A stretch of 64,000 bases of DNA from Chryseobacterium indologenes (GTDB lineage Bacteria; Bacteroidota; Bacteroidia; Flavobacteriales; Weeksellaceae), in NCBI GenBank assembly GCA_001013295.1, contig LAZY01000078.1, forward strand, positions 248,001-312,000, in the 5' to 3' direction. The first letter of the stretch is position 1; each line of letters begins with the position of its first letter. The notes below the pieces were generated by a model that did not search any database, was not told the origin of the DNA, and saw only the letters and a program-made list of their open reading frames with translations. Shown here one piece after another: positions 51,243 through 59,659 of the stretch. The translations under genes were made by a program, and so were the position numbers.

Positions 51243-52376
51243 ATGAAAAAACTATGTTCTTTTTTTGTTTTAATTTTACTCTTAAACACCATCAGCATTA
51301 TGGCACAAAATAAAGCTAAAATATTGGTTCTTATCCATTCAGATAATGGCGGAACCTACGAACTGGCGAAAGAAATAGCCAAAGGAATTGAAAGTGAAAA
51401 CAATGCGGTTTCCTCTATTAAATTGGTCAAAGCATCACAAAACCCGAATCTGAAAAGCATTCCGGTAGCAACCGTAGAAGAATTGACCGCTTATGAAGGA
51501 ATAGCCTTTGGTTCTCCTGTATATTTCGGAAATATCAGCACAGCGATGAGCGAGTTTTTATCCAAAACCGTTCAGCTTTGGACCAACCACGGGCTGGAAG
51601 GCGTTCCCGCAACGGTCTTCATGTCTGCAGGAAGTGGAGCCGGAAAGGAGCTTGCCCTTCAGGCATTCTGGAACAGTCTTGCGGTACACGGGATGGTATT
51701 GGTATCTAACGGAATCCGCGGAACAGAAGAGCTTAACAAAAGTATTCCACAAGGAAATACCGTTTTAGGAGTAACCAGTATGGCTTCTTTAAAAGATGTT
51801 GAAAGATCGACAAAAGGAGAAAGAAACATTGCAGAACTTCAGGGTAAAAACTTTGCGAGAGTAGCTCTGGCACTAAAAGAGACCCATCCTAAAAAAGAGA
51901 CTGTTGTTGAAAACCACCAGAATTTCAACGAGGTTTTAAAACAAAAAAATATCATGCTTCCACAGGTTCCTAAACCTGCCGGAAACTATCAGCCATTTGT
52001 CCGTTCTGGAAATCTTGTATTTATCAACCAGGTAGCTTTAAAAGATGGGAAGATATTCAATCCCGGAAAACTGGGTGTTGACGTCAATGAGCAGCAGGTA
52101 AAAGACGCTACCAAAGTAACAATGCTTAACGTGCTTTCTGTACTTAAAGAAGCTGTAGGAGGTGATTTGGGGAGAGTAAAGCAATGTGTACAGCTTACAG
52201 GAATCTTCAATACAAAAGATGATTACACTAAACATGCTGATCTGATGAATATCGCTTCGGATCTGGCGGTTGAGGTTTTTGGAGATAAAGGAAAACATGC
52301 GAGGGCAACTTTTGGAGCCTCATCTGTTCCTGTGAATTCTTCGGTGGAGATTCAGGCGGTTTTTGAAGTGGAATAG
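51243..52376 (+). CDS. Secreted flavodoxin/WrbA-like and RidA fusion protein
   Basis: 377 aa with a signal peptide (about 1-21, ISIMAQ). Residues about 26-215 are a flavodoxin/NAD(P)H:quinone oxidoreductase fold (ILVLIHSDNGGTYELAKEIA FMN loop, GSPVYFGNISTAMSEFLSKT, VFMSAGSGAGKE). Residues about 235-377 are a RidA/YjgF domain (FVRSGNLVFINQVALKDGKI, ARATFGASSVPVNSSVEIQA). The fusion and the export signal are both unusual for these cytosolic families. Divergent from an AraC regulator. Confidence 0.88.
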   Translation: MKKLCSFFVLILLLNTISIMAQNKAKILVLIHSDNGGTYELAKEIAKGIESENNAVSSIKLVKASQNPNLKSIPVATVEELTAYEGIAFGSPVYFGNISTAMSEFLSKTVQLWTNHGLEGVPATVFMSAGSGAGKELALQAFWNSLAVHGMVLVSNGIRGTEELNKSIPQGNTVLGVTSMASLKDVERSTKGERNIAELQGKNFARVALALKETHPKKETVVENHQNFNEVLKQKNIMLPQVPKPAGNYQPFVRSGNLVFINQVALKDGKIFNPGKLGVDVNEQQVKDATKVTMLNVLSVLKEAVGGDLGRVKQCVQLTGIFNTKDDYTKHADLMNIASDLAVEVFGDKGKHARATFGASSVPVNSSVEIQAVFEVE

Positions 52377-52577
52377 ATTTCAAAAAATCCCAAAATTTTA
52401 GAAATACACGCGATCTATTTTTTCCACGGATGTACGAATAAGGGATTTTGTGAGATTCTGATGTGGTAGAAAGAGAAGAAGTTACAATCTGTATATACTT
52501 TAAAAATCAATATATCCTTTTAATTCGTGCTTTCGTGGCAAAAAATCTGCGTAATCATATGATTTGCGAGAGATTTT

Positions 52578-52700
52578 CTTAAACGCAAAGTTTTATGATG
52601 GTAGCTGTAATATTTTAGGGAGCTAAGAGTGGGCAAGTGAACTTGCCTGATGAAGGTGGATGGATCAGGTTTCGGCGGCCTTTGGCCGCCGAAACTTGAT
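52578..52700. repeat. Interspersed repeat, copy with a replaced stem
   Basis: Starts CTTAAACGCAAAGTTTTA like the copy at 12061 and shares GAGCTAAGAG and CTGATGAAG. The hairpin between them is GGCAAGT/ACTTGCC instead of GATCGATT/AATCGATC, so the sequence differs but pairing is kept. Confidence 0.65.
52664..52699. repeat. GC-rich perfect palindrome
   Basis: GTTTCGGCGGCC (52669-52680) and GGCCGCCGAAAC (52684-52695) with a 3-base loop, extended by ATCA/TGAT. The G+C content is far above the surroundings. No T run, so not a typical terminator. Confidence 0.65.
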
Positions 52701-52826
52701 TATTACTTGTTTTTATTGTTCAAGATGTTTTTTTTCACATTTGTAGGAAATATCTATTGGAAAACTTAATTTTTATTACTAAAAGTGGTATATTAGCAAT
52801 ACAACCAAACTCAAATACATAATATT

Positions 52827-53063
52827 ATGAAAAATGCAATCAGTGCAAAGCACTTAAAAATTAATGCTAAAGAATTAAAAAGAGAACAGTTGAAATATGT
52901 ATCAGGATGTGGAGTTCCCATTACGATGCTTATGTGCCCTACTAGTGGAGGAGAAGCTCCAAATTTAATCTCTTTTCAGAACTGTGATGATGCCGGACAT
53001 CTACTTGATGGTAGTGGTATTTATTGTAAAAGAGGTGATGCAATGTATGTGCAGACATGCTAA
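52827..53063 (+). CDS. Small cysteine-rich leader-type peptide (bacteriocin-like)
   Basis: 78 aa. The N-terminus (KHLKINAKELKREQLKYVSG) resembles the LKKLxREELKxIxGG leaders of Bacteroidota bacteriocin-like/natural-product precursors, with SGCG where the double glycine usually lies. The presumed core has five cysteines (28, 37, 53, 67, 78) and ends in Cys. No maturase or peptidase-ABC transporter gene lies nearby. Function uncertain. Confidence 0.6.
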   Translation: MKNAISAKHLKINAKELKREQLKYVSGCGVPITMLMCPTSGGEAPNLISFQNCDDAGHLLDGSGIYCKRGDAMYVQTC

Positions 53064-53151
53064 ATCAATTATTTTTTAGCTTTTTCTATTTAAAATATTT
53101 TTAAAGATCAGATACAAAAGAAGGAGATGAGGTTAGAAAATAAATAAAGTA

Positions 53152-53184
53152 AAAACCCCAACTTTAATTAAGGTTGGGGTTTTC
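53152..53184. terminator. Bidirectional terminator
   Basis: Stem AACCCCAAC (53154-53162) with GTTGGGGTT (53173-53181), flanked by A and T runs, between convergent genes. Confidence 0.85.
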
Positions 53185-53208
53185 TATAGTGTAAGGGATA
53201 TACTATTA

Positions 53209-53682
53209 CTATTTCACTTTTCTCATAAGAAATTTCTGATGAGCCATCCGCCCGTTCATTTTTCCGGAAATCTCCGCAATCAGAGAGTCTTTTGCTTGTT
53301 TTTTATAAGAAATAGCTTGTGGAAAATCATGGAGTGGATTTTCAAATAGAAGAGTAGCCGGGTCTTTAATTTCTTTGGAGACAAAATCTACAGGCAGGTC
53401 ATGGTTATGATTCTTTACAGAAACGATATAATGTACCTTTTTATCCTTTTCTATCAGACGTACAGATTCAAAGAGGAGTGTATCTTTATTTTTTAGATAA
53501 TAGCTTTTCCCCTGAAATTCGATAGGGCTTTTTCTGCTCCAGGTTTCATAGAGACTTCCTTTAGGTGTCTTGGTTTGCCAGGTGCCGAGAAGCCATTCCA
53601 GTTTGTCGAGTTCTCTCTGCTGTTGAGCCCAGCTTCCAATCACCAGGATACTGATGATGCTGAGGATAAGTTTTGTTTTCAT
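53209..53682 (-). CDS. DUF6265-type secreted protein
   Basis: 157 aa with a signal peptide (about 1-19). LEWLLGTWQTKTPKGSLYET near 28 and LLFENPLHDFPQAISYKKQA near 110 are typical of DUF6265, a lipocalin-like beta-barrel family of unknown role. It lies downstream of an AraC gene in the same direction, 66 bp apart. Confidence 0.75.
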   Translation of the reverse strand: MKTKLILSIISILVIGSWAQQQRELDKLEWLLGTWQTKTPKGSLYETWSRKSPIEFQGKSYYLKNKDTLLFESVRLIEKDKKVHYIVSVKNHNHDLPVDFVSKEIKDPATLLFENPLHDFPQAISYKKQAKDSLIAEISGKMNGRMAHQKFLMRKVK

Positions 53683-53748
53683 TGCTGTCCTATTTTATTT
53701 CAGCAAAGTTCAGGATAGAGGCGATCCGAAAATTGTAAAAATGCGACA

Positions 53749-54561
53749 TCAGGAACCGGTACCATAAAACAGGGAGGACATCTGCAGATTATCTCCGTAA
53801 AATTCTTTTGGAGTAAGGCTTGTAAACTCCTTAAAATCTTTGATAAAATGAGCCTGGTCATAATATTCAGCATCGTGGGCAAGTGCTGTAAGGTTGATAT
53901 ATTCCTTGCTGAGAAGATGCTTGAGGGTAGATTGAAGTCTTATGGTTTTGGAAAGCTGTTTCGGGCTCATGCCAATGGCGGAAGAGAATTTCCGTTCCAA
54001 TTGTCTGCGGTTGATATTGGTTTGTCTGGAAAGCTCATTCACGGATATTTGCCCATTTACCTGCAAAAGTATATCTACGGTTGACTGTACAATTCTGTCA
54101 ATGGCTTCTGTATTGAGCCTTTCTCTGAGGAAGTTTTCTACCGTATTGATTTTTTCACGGACTGTTTTGGATTGGAATACCTTTTCTCCCAGCTCAGTTC
54201 CGGCAGTTCCGAATAGTTTTTCTAATGGAACAGCCTGATCATCCATTTCTTTTATAGGAATGGTTGTGAATGGAAGAAAACCTTCATGATGGAAGCGGAC
54301 TGAAAATATTCCGGTAATCCCTGTGGGTTCAATTTTCAAAGGTTTGGTAAGCTGCCCGAAAACACAATTTCTTGGTTGTACAACAGCTTTTCCATCAATA
54401 TATTGTCTGTAAAGATCTCCATAATGAAAGATCATTTCCATGCAGCCATCCGGGACAATGGTCTGCGACAGAGGAAGATCTTCCTTTGGGCTCTCCAATG
54501 TCCAGTAGCATTTTATCAGGGGTGCCAGCTCAGCATGAGGCTGAAATGTTTGATAATCCAT
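53749..54561 (-). CDS. AraC family regulator (DUF6597-type N-terminus)
   Basis: 270 aa. The N-terminal domain begins FQPHAELAPLIKCYWTLESP and contains VPDGCMEMIFHYGD, the DUF6597 pattern. The C-terminal AraC HTH pair is ISVNELSRQTNINRRQLERK and LTALAHDAEYYDQAHFIKDF followed by FTSLTPKEF. Inducer and targets unknown. Confidence 0.9.
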   Translation of the reverse strand: MDYQTFQPHAELAPLIKCYWTLESPKEDLPLSQTIVPDGCMEMIFHYGDLYRQYIDGKAVVQPRNCVFGQLTKPLKIEPTGITGIFSVRFHHEGFLPFTTIPIKEMDDQAVPLEKLFGTAGTELGEKVFQSKTVREKINTVENFLRERLNTEAIDRIVQSTVDILLQVNGQISVNELSRQTNINRRQLERKFSSAIGMSPKQLSKTIRLQSTLKHLLSKEYINLTALAHDAEYYDQAHFIKDFKEFTSLTPKEFYGDNLQMSSLFYGTGS

Positions 54562-54681
54562 AGGGTTCTTACAATTCTGATGTTATAAAACTATGAAATA
54601 AAAATCATCAAGGGTAAATATTTTATTAGAATCCCTGAAAAATAAGACCTTTTTAGCCTAAAAACAGAAAACTCATAAAAA

Positions 54682-54751
54682 GCCCATAAATCGGGTGTAT
54701 TCTTATCCAGTACCTATGCTATCTGACTGAAGATACACCCGATTTATGGGC
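54682..54751. repeat. Perfect 19-bp inverted repeat
   Basis: Arms 54682-54700 (GCCCATAAATCGGGTGTAT) and 54733-54751 are perfect inverted copies around a 32-base loop. It could be a terminator-like cruciform or a minimal mobile palindrome. No T run follows the arms. Confidence 0.7.
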
Positions 54752-54784
54752 GAAAATGAAATTTAAGGTCATATTTCAGGATCT

Positions 54785-55180
54785 TTACATTTTGAAGACG
54801 TTAAATTTATGTCCGTCAGGATCTGCAAAGACAAAACCGTAATAATGGTTTCCAAAGTGTTCAGGTTTAGAAATAATGGTTCCGCCGGCATTTTCAACGT
54901 CTTCAGCCCATTGGTTAACCTGTTCATCGTTTTCGGCAGAAAGTGTAAATATAATTTCATTAGAGGTTTTAGAATCACCGAATGCTACACCTTTTACATT
55001 GGTTTCCAGTATGTTTTTCAGGAAAAAATGGATCACAAAATTATTTTCTCCGAAAAAAAAGCTCACCAGCTCATTAGAAGTATGCGGATTGTTGGGAGTA
55101 CACCCTATAGCTTCATAAAATTTTTGGGTACGTTCCAGATTGGCAACAGCCAGATTAGCCCAAATCATTTTAGGTTTCAT
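54785..55180 (-). CDS. VOC (glyoxalase/bleomycin resistance-like) family protein
   Basis: A 131-aa single-module pair of beta-alpha-beta-beta-beta units: MIWANLAVANLERTQKFYEA at the N-terminus, YYGFVFADPDGHKFNVF at the C-terminus. It resembles the PhnB/YaeR-type lineage. Metal and substrate not predictable. Confidence 0.87.
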   Translation of the reverse strand: MKPKMIWANLAVANLERTQKFYEAIGCTPNNPHTSNELVSFFFGENNFVIHFFLKNILETNVKGVAFGDSKTSNEIIFTLSAENDEQVNQWAEDVENAGGTIISKPEHFGNHYYGFVFADPDGHKFNVFKM

Positions 55181-55264
55181 ATTATATTATTTTTTGGTTA
55201 AGGTAAAATTAGTTCTTTTTAAAAAGATAAAGGTTGCCATGTGACAAGATTTTGTATATTTTTA

Positions 55265-55834
55265 ATGAACAGAAAGAATGAGATGGAAAGAATACTCGAG
55301 ATACTGAATTCACATATACAAAAACTCAGACCTGAATTTTACAGCAATCTGAATGCTCCTTTAGATGATCATGATATTCAACATTTTGAAAGGAAATACA
55401 ATATTCAGATTCCTGAAGACCTGAAAATCCTATATCTGTGGAAAAATGGGCAGGAGAGTAGCTGTTATGAGGCCTTTGTGAATAATTCAATGTTTATTCC
55501 TCTGGAAGAAGCTCTTGAGATTGCTCAGGAACTGACCGGGATGATTGGGACCGATTTTGAGATGGAAAACTGGTGGAATGAAAACTGGATTCCGGTTTTT
55601 CATAATGGTGGCGGAAGTTATATCTGTTATGATTTGAGAGGTATTTTTACAAGAAATAAAGGGCAGATCCTTCAATTTTGGAACAGGGATAATGACCGGA
55701 ATGTGATTGCTTCCAGTCTTACTCATTTTCTCAACCAATTAAACCGTTATTATGAAGAGCAATCGGGAGAATTTGACGAATTTTTCACTGTTGAATATGA
55801 AAAGGGCTTTCCAAAGAGGTTTAATGCAAGGTGA
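55265..55834 (+). CDS. SMI1/KNR4 family protein
   Basis: 189 aa from ATG 55265 (ATG 55283 is equally possible). SMI1/KNR4 fold: LDDHDIQHFERKYNIQIPED near 33, LYLWKNGQES, WIPVFHNGGGSYICYDLRG near 110. Many bacterial SMI1 proteins are immunity proteins of polymorphic toxin systems, but no cognate toxin lies adjacent here. Immediately downstream is a short relic (55862-55963) of the gene family found at 63636. Confidence 0.85.
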   Translation: MNRKNEMERILEILNSHIQKLRPEFYSNLNAPLDDHDIQHFERKYNIQIPEDLKILYLWKNGQESSCYEAFVNNSMFIPLEEALEIAQELTGMIGTDFEMENWWNENWIPVFHNGGGSYICYDLRGIFTRNKGQILQFWNRDNDRNVIASSLTHFLNQLNRYYEEQSGEFDEFFTVEYEKGFPKRFNAR

Positions 55835-55861
55835 TTTAACATAATATAGTAAAAATATAAA

Positions 55862-55963
55862 ATGAAACCTGATTTTGGAAACACCCTGAAAATTAGTATT
55901 AAGAATATCTGTGACGAACTATTTGTTCACGCATATAGTAGAATAATTTGTGGTATAATTTGA
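55862..55963 (+). pseudogene. 5' relic of a gene like the one at 63636
   Basis: A 33-codon frame preceded by ATTTAACATAATATA, identical in 15 bases to the sequence before the gene at 63636, and beginning with CCTGATTTTGGAAAC versus CCTGATTTTGAAACT there. After about 25 bases the similarity stops, as if cut by an insertion or deletion. Confidence 0.45.
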
Positions 55964-56144
55964 AGCTTAAACTATTCAATAAAGTTGCTAAAAGGGTTAA
56001 GGATATACCCAATATCAACAATGAAGAATGTAGACCCAGCCAATAATTCAGTCCTAATATCGATGTTCCGATTAAAGCCAAATGAAATGGAAGCAACCCG
56101 TTTCTTCGCTTTGAAAGCCGATAAAGATTAATTAAATTAGGCAT
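55899..56144 (-). CDS. Small membrane protein, 81 aa
   Basis: Two hydrophobic segments (about 19-37 and 41-60) and a basic C-terminus (MREQIVRHRYS). It overlaps the relic on the other strand, so it came with the accessory segment or is fortuitous. Not recognised. Confidence 0.5.
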   Translation of the reverse strand: MPNLINLYRLSKRRNGLLPFHLALIGTSILGLNYWLGLHSSLLILGISLTLLATLLNSLSFKLYHKLFYYMREQIVRHRYS

Positions 56145-56336
56145 CTACATACAATGTTACACTAATATTTATAAACTATTAATAGTCAATCTTATAACAA
56201 TTATTATTTACGGATTTAATATTTAGAAATTAAAAAAGAAGGCTTATCCTGAAAAGTGAAAAATTATAAAGAAAAAATGTTAAACTTTTCATAAAATTTT
56301 GTAATAAAAACAAGATAGCATATCTTCGCAAAAGAA

Positions 56337-56362
56337 ATAGGGTAGCCTACTAGCTACCCTAT
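56337..56362 (-). terminator. Terminator of the 41-aa gene
   Basis: Perfect stem ATAGGGTAGC (56337-56346) with GCTACCCTAT (56353-56362), T-rich tail on the minus strand. Confidence 0.7.
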
Positions 56363-56371
56363 CTTTAGGAA

Positions 56372-56497
56372 TTAAATATTGTTGTTTCTTTTTTTATCAT
56401 AAACCCAGAAACAATAGGGTTTTTTACGTCTTTCAATCACTCCTGTAATGGGATTGCGGCGCGTAATTGACCACCTAAGTACTTTTTGTACTTTCAT
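56372..56497 (-). CDS. Small basic protein, 41 aa
   Basis: ATG 56497. The sequence KVQKVLRWSITRRNPITGVI, then ERRKKPYCFWVYDKKRNNNI, is strongly basic with aromatic residues, like small nucleic-acid-binding proteins. A strong hairpin (56515-56544) precedes it and a clean terminator follows, supporting a real transcription unit. Not recognised. Confidence 0.5.
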   Translation of the reverse strand: MKVQKVLRWSITRRNPITGVIERRKKPYCFWVYDKKRNNNI

Positions 56498-56514
56498 AAT
56501 AAAAAAATTTAAAT

Positions 56515-56544
56515 TAACCACTTATGTTGGTCCATAAGTGGTTA
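56515..56544. promoter_or_regulatory. Perfect hairpin upstream of the 41-aa gene
   Basis: TAACCACTTATG (56515-56526) with CATAAGTGGTTA (56533-56544), 6-base loop, 18 bp from the start codon. It may be an operator or a leader hairpin. Confidence 0.5.
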
Positions 56545-56595
56545 TATTATGCTTTGGATTATTCCAAAACTTTACAAAATTATGAAAATTTCATT

Positions 56596-56624
56596 AAAAT
56601 CCCGCTTTTATAAGTGGGATTTTT
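56596..56624 (-). terminator. Terminator of the T9SS cargo gene
   Basis: AAAATCCC/GGGATTTT stem (56596-56623) directly after the stop, with flanking A/T runs. Confidence 0.7.
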
Positions 56625-56627
56625 TCA

Positions 56628-57419
56628 TTAATTTTTGATGAATTTGGAGCTTATTTCGCCAATTTTATAGATATAAATTCCTTTCGTTAGAGCTTCAACA
56701 TCAATAGATATTTTGTCCTCATTAGAACTAAAAGATTTATTAATAACAAGCTTTCCAGAGACATCATAAACCAAAACTTTATTAGCTCCATTTTTAGGAT
56801 TCAAAATATTTAAAGTCTTGTTTGTTGGGTTTGGATAAGCTGACAATTTATTGTTTAATTGTATTTCTTGTGTAGATAGTGATGATTGTTGAGTTACATT
56901 AAAATTATCAATAAAAATAGAATTAAATGATGTAGCGTTATTTGATACAGCTAATTTAAAGGTAAACTTTATTGAACTATTATTATTTGTAATTTTACTT
57001 TTGGGAATTGTTGCTGAATATTCAGTACAATTAACAATGTCTGAACTACCTATGTTTATAGGTGGTAAATCTTCTTCATAATAATAGAATCCATTTAATA
57101 ACAGTTTATAAGAAATTGTTAATGTCATTCCAGCTCCATCAGACATTGATTTTTTATAATTAAACTTAAATTTTACATCATTACCAGTAGTAACAGAATT
57201 TGTTGATTGATAAATCATTGTTTTTGGAACAAAAGGAATTACACTAATGGATAACGAATTATTACCACTACATGAGAAATTTGGAGTATTATTTATGCTA
57301 CAATCTCCTGAAAATCCTGTAGGTAAGTTTGTGGAATTGTCAAAATTCTCCAATATATTAATTTGACTGAATGCAAAATTAGCAACTAAAATAGCTGCTG
57401 ATAATAGAACTTTTTTCAT
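56628..57419 (-). CDS. T9SS-secreted protein of unknown function
   Basis: 263 aa. Signal peptide 1-18 (LVANFAFSQ), a beta-sandwich-like middle (about 19-185) of the kind seen in cleaved-adhesin/carbohydrate-binding modules, and a C-terminal type A sorting domain (LSAYPNPTNKTLNI ... KGIYIYKIGEISSKFIKN). No catalytic residues seen. AT-rich codon use unlike the flanks suggests recent acquisition. Confidence 0.85.
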   Translation of the reverse strand: MKKVLLSAAILVANFAFSQINILENFDNSTNLPTGFSGDCSINNTPNFSCSGNNSLSISVIPFVPKTMIYQSTNSVTTGNDVKFKFNYKKSMSDGAGMTLTISYKLLLNGFYYYEEDLPPINIGSSDIVNCTEYSATIPKSKITNNNSSIKFTFKLAVSNNATSFNSIFIDNFNVTQQSSLSTQEIQLNNKLSAYPNPTNKTLNILNPKNGANKVLVYDVSGKLVINKSFSSNEDKISIDVEALTKGIYIYKIGEISSKFIKN

Positions 57420-57474
57420 GGTTAGAATTGATTTTTTAATACGTTAGACTTCATAAAACTTTTATATAAAGTTT

Positions 57475-57846
57475 TTAATCTCCATAACTATCTTGAATAA
57501 CCAGCCATTTATGGTGTATTTCATTGTATTTATCACTTTGATTCCAAGTCATAGATTTCCCAACAGACAATAATCTTAATTGTACATCATACATTGGCTT
57601 GCTTATTTTAGGATAATTTTTTTCTACATATGTTGTGCTTTTATGTTTTTTAACAAGAGTTAAATATTGATCTGTTAATGAACTGTACTGATTTAAGGCT
57701 TTATTAACATCGTTAATAAACTTTTGTCTTTGCTCATTAGCATATTTTTGAGCATATTCTCTTTCTTGTTTATATTGTTGATATGACTTTTGACCTGAAA
57801 CGTACATACCACAAAATAAAATTGATAAATAAATGATCTTTTTCAT
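57475..57846 (-). CDS. Secreted hypothetical protein, 123 aa
   Basis: Signal peptide 1-18 (FCGMYVSGQ), then a charged helical region (YKQEREYAQKYANEQRQKF), possibly coiled coil, and a short C-terminal domain. It lies 55 bp upstream of the T9SS cargo gene on the same strand and is probably co-expressed. Not recognised. Confidence 0.7.
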   Translation of the reverse strand: MKKIIYLSILFCGMYVSGQKSYQQYKQEREYAQKYANEQRQKFINDVNKALNQYSSLTDQYLTLVKKHKSTTYVEKNYPKISKPMYDVQLRLLSVGKSMTWNQSDKYNEIHHKWLVIQDSYGD

Positions 57847-58235
57847 GATTCAAAGTTTAATAGTTTAAACTCCACAAAACTATTCTGTGAAGTGTTAATT
57901 TCCATACGGAAATCCATAATCTGATTAATCATAAATGTGATTTTAATTTCTTCTAGTCCCGAAAAAGAGTTGTTTGTAAATAAAGAAAGCATGGGGACCA
58001 CTAGCAAATTCTATCAAGAAGGTTCTGGTAAACCGTTGGAGTCGAAATGCAGCAGCCACCATGCCATATAGATATGACATGAGTGTTGCTAACATATTCC
58101 CTCCAATTAAATGTACCAGATTTTCTTGAGGAATGTCGTTAGACAAGCGTTCTATGTGTTCGTAAATGTTTTATTAGGATATACTATATCCATAATTTTT
58201 AACAAATATAAAGAGTTTTTCGGGAAATAATTAAA
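57847..58235. other. Spacer before the IS1595-type element
   Basis: Contains a 67-codon open frame on the minus strand (57943-58146) that I do not trust: no recognisable features. Base composition at 57990-58140 is higher in G+C than the flanks, so it may be a fragment of older chromosomal sequence. Confidence 0.4.
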
Positions 58236-58327
58236 GTCTTCAATTTTTAGTAAAACTTTAGCGTTACACTTCGTAAAATATCTTATAAAATCTCCATTTT
58301 CCGGACTATATATTCAAATAAGAATAT

Positions 58328-59254
58328 ATGGGTATTTTAAATCAATTTAAGTTTAAGTCTGTTAGAGAATTAATGAATACGTTCAATACTGAACAAAAAG
58401 CAATAGAATTTTTAGAACAAATATTTTGGAATGGAAATGTTATTTCGCCATTTGATGCAACTTCAAAAGTTTATAAATGTAAGAATAAATATAAGTGTAA
58501 AAACACGGGTAAGTACTTTACAATAAGGCATATTCCTTTATTTAAAAATTCAAATATTAAGTTCCAAGATTGGATGATAGCTATTTGGTTTTTCACAACT
58601 CATAAAGGTGGCTTATCATCAATGCAATTGCATAGAGATACAGGATTAACTCAAAAAACTACATGGTTAATGTTACATAAACTAAGAGAGTTTTCCAAAT
58701 TTGAAAATAATCAATTTTTATCAGGAGATGTTGAAGTTGATGAGACGTATGTAGGTGGGAAAAATAAAAATCGTCATTCCGATAAAAAGGTGAAGAAATC
58801 ACAAGGAAGAAGTACTATAGACAAAGTTCCTGTTTTTGGATTGATGCAACGTAAAGGAAAAGTCGTAGCAAATGTTGTTAAATCAGTAAACAGCGAAGAA
58901 TTACTGCCTAAAATTTTTAAAGTTGTTGAAATGGCTGGTACTGTTTATTCTGATGAATGGAAAGCTTATAATGATCTACATAAGTATTATAACCACTCAA
59001 TTGTTAATCATGGAAAGAAGGAATATGTTAATGGGAATGCAAGCACAAATTGTATTGAGAATTTTTGGGGAAATTTAAAACGTGCAATTATAGGTGTTTA
59101 TAGATTTGTTTCAAGAAAACATTTACAGGCTTACATTAATGAATTTGTATTAAGACATAATTCAAGAAAAATGAGCCCAAATGAAAGATTTATGCACTTC
59201 ATCACCAATATTAAAGGTCGTACTTTAACTTATAATAAATTAACAGTAAAATAG
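58328..59254 (+). CDS. IS1595 family transposase
   Basis: 308 aa. ISXO2-like DDE transposase: N-terminal zinc-ribbon-like part (YKCKNKYKCKNTGKYFTIR near 48; two CxxxxxC-like pairs), then VEVDETYVGGK near 137, VYSDEWKAY near 213 and CIENFWGNLKRAI near 245. The frame is intact, so the element may still be active. Confidence 0.93.
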   Translation: MGILNQFKFKSVRELMNTFNTEQKAIEFLEQIFWNGNVISPFDATSKVYKCKNKYKCKNTGKYFTIRHIPLFKNSNIKFQDWMIAIWFFTTHKGGLSSMQLHRDTGLTQKTTWLMLHKLREFSKFENNQFLSGDVEVDETYVGGKNKNRHSDKKVKKSQGRSTIDKVPVFGLMQRKGKVVANVVKSVNSEELLPKIFKVVEMAGTVYSDEWKAYNDLHKYYNHSIVNHGKKEYVNGNASTNCIENFWGNLKRAIIGVYRFVSRKHLQAYINEFVLRHNSRKMSPNERFMHFITNIKGRTLTYNKLTVK

Positions 59255-59273
59255 TCTCCCAATGGAAGACTAT
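59251..59273 (+). terminator. Hairpin at the transposase stop
   Basis: ATAGTCT (59251-59257) with AGACTAT (59267-59273). No T run. Confidence 0.35.
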
Positions 59274-59310
59274 ATGTAATAAATATATTGAAGACAAAGA
59301 AACAATTGCA

Positions 59311-59538
59311 TTATTCAAAATGATAGCCTTTTTCTACTAAAGTTTTTAACTCATCTTCTGAAAAAATTTCATCATTATCAATGTAAATTTCTACATTTTG
59401 TAAGTTTAGTTCATTGACTACATAATCATTGATTTCTTTGGTTAATTCTTCAGTAGTATTAAAGAAACAGCATTTTGCGGTGATATTATCATTTTCATCT
59501 AATATACAAGCTGTTATTAACCTTTCATTATTTTCCAT
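59311..59538 (-). CDS. Hypothetical acidic protein, 75 aa
   Basis: An acidic beta/alpha-looking sequence (LITACILDENDNITAKCCFF, VEIYIDNDEIFSEDELKTLV). No signal peptide. Just outside the right end of the insertion sequence. Not recognised. Confidence 0.5.
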   Translation of the reverse strand: MENNERLITACILDENDNITAKCCFFNTTEELTKEINDYVVNELNLQNVEIYIDNDEIFSEDELKTLVEKGYHFE

Positions 59539-59659
59539 TTTTTAAATATTTTTATTGTTTATATAAATATTCAAAATTTAAAAACTAGCTAGATTTATAT
59601 CTTTAGATTACCTATTTAATTACTTATTTGTGGATATAGTTATTATATAAAATAATATT

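Larger units (their letters stand above)
52377..52826. other. Spacer with repeat elements
   Basis: 52377-52577 holds AATCTGCG/TTGCGAGAGAT-type repeat fragments (also seen near 5608-5655). A copy of the interspersed repeat and a GC-rich palindrome follow. 52700-52826 is AT-rich and presumably carries the promoter of the small peptide gene. No coding frame. Confidence 0.55.
58236..59295 (+). mobile_element. IS1595-type insertion sequence
   Basis: A transposase gene flanked by candidate 9-bp terminal inverted repeats GTCTTCAAT (58236-58244) and ATTGAAGAC (59287-59295), about 1.06 kb, the usual size for the family. No target-site duplication is obvious, so the exact ends are tentative. Confidence 0.6.

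Noticed and set aside
57943..58146. A 67-codon open frame on the minus strand
   Set aside because: No signal, motif or context supports it, and the base composition differs from the neighbours. Kept only as spacer.
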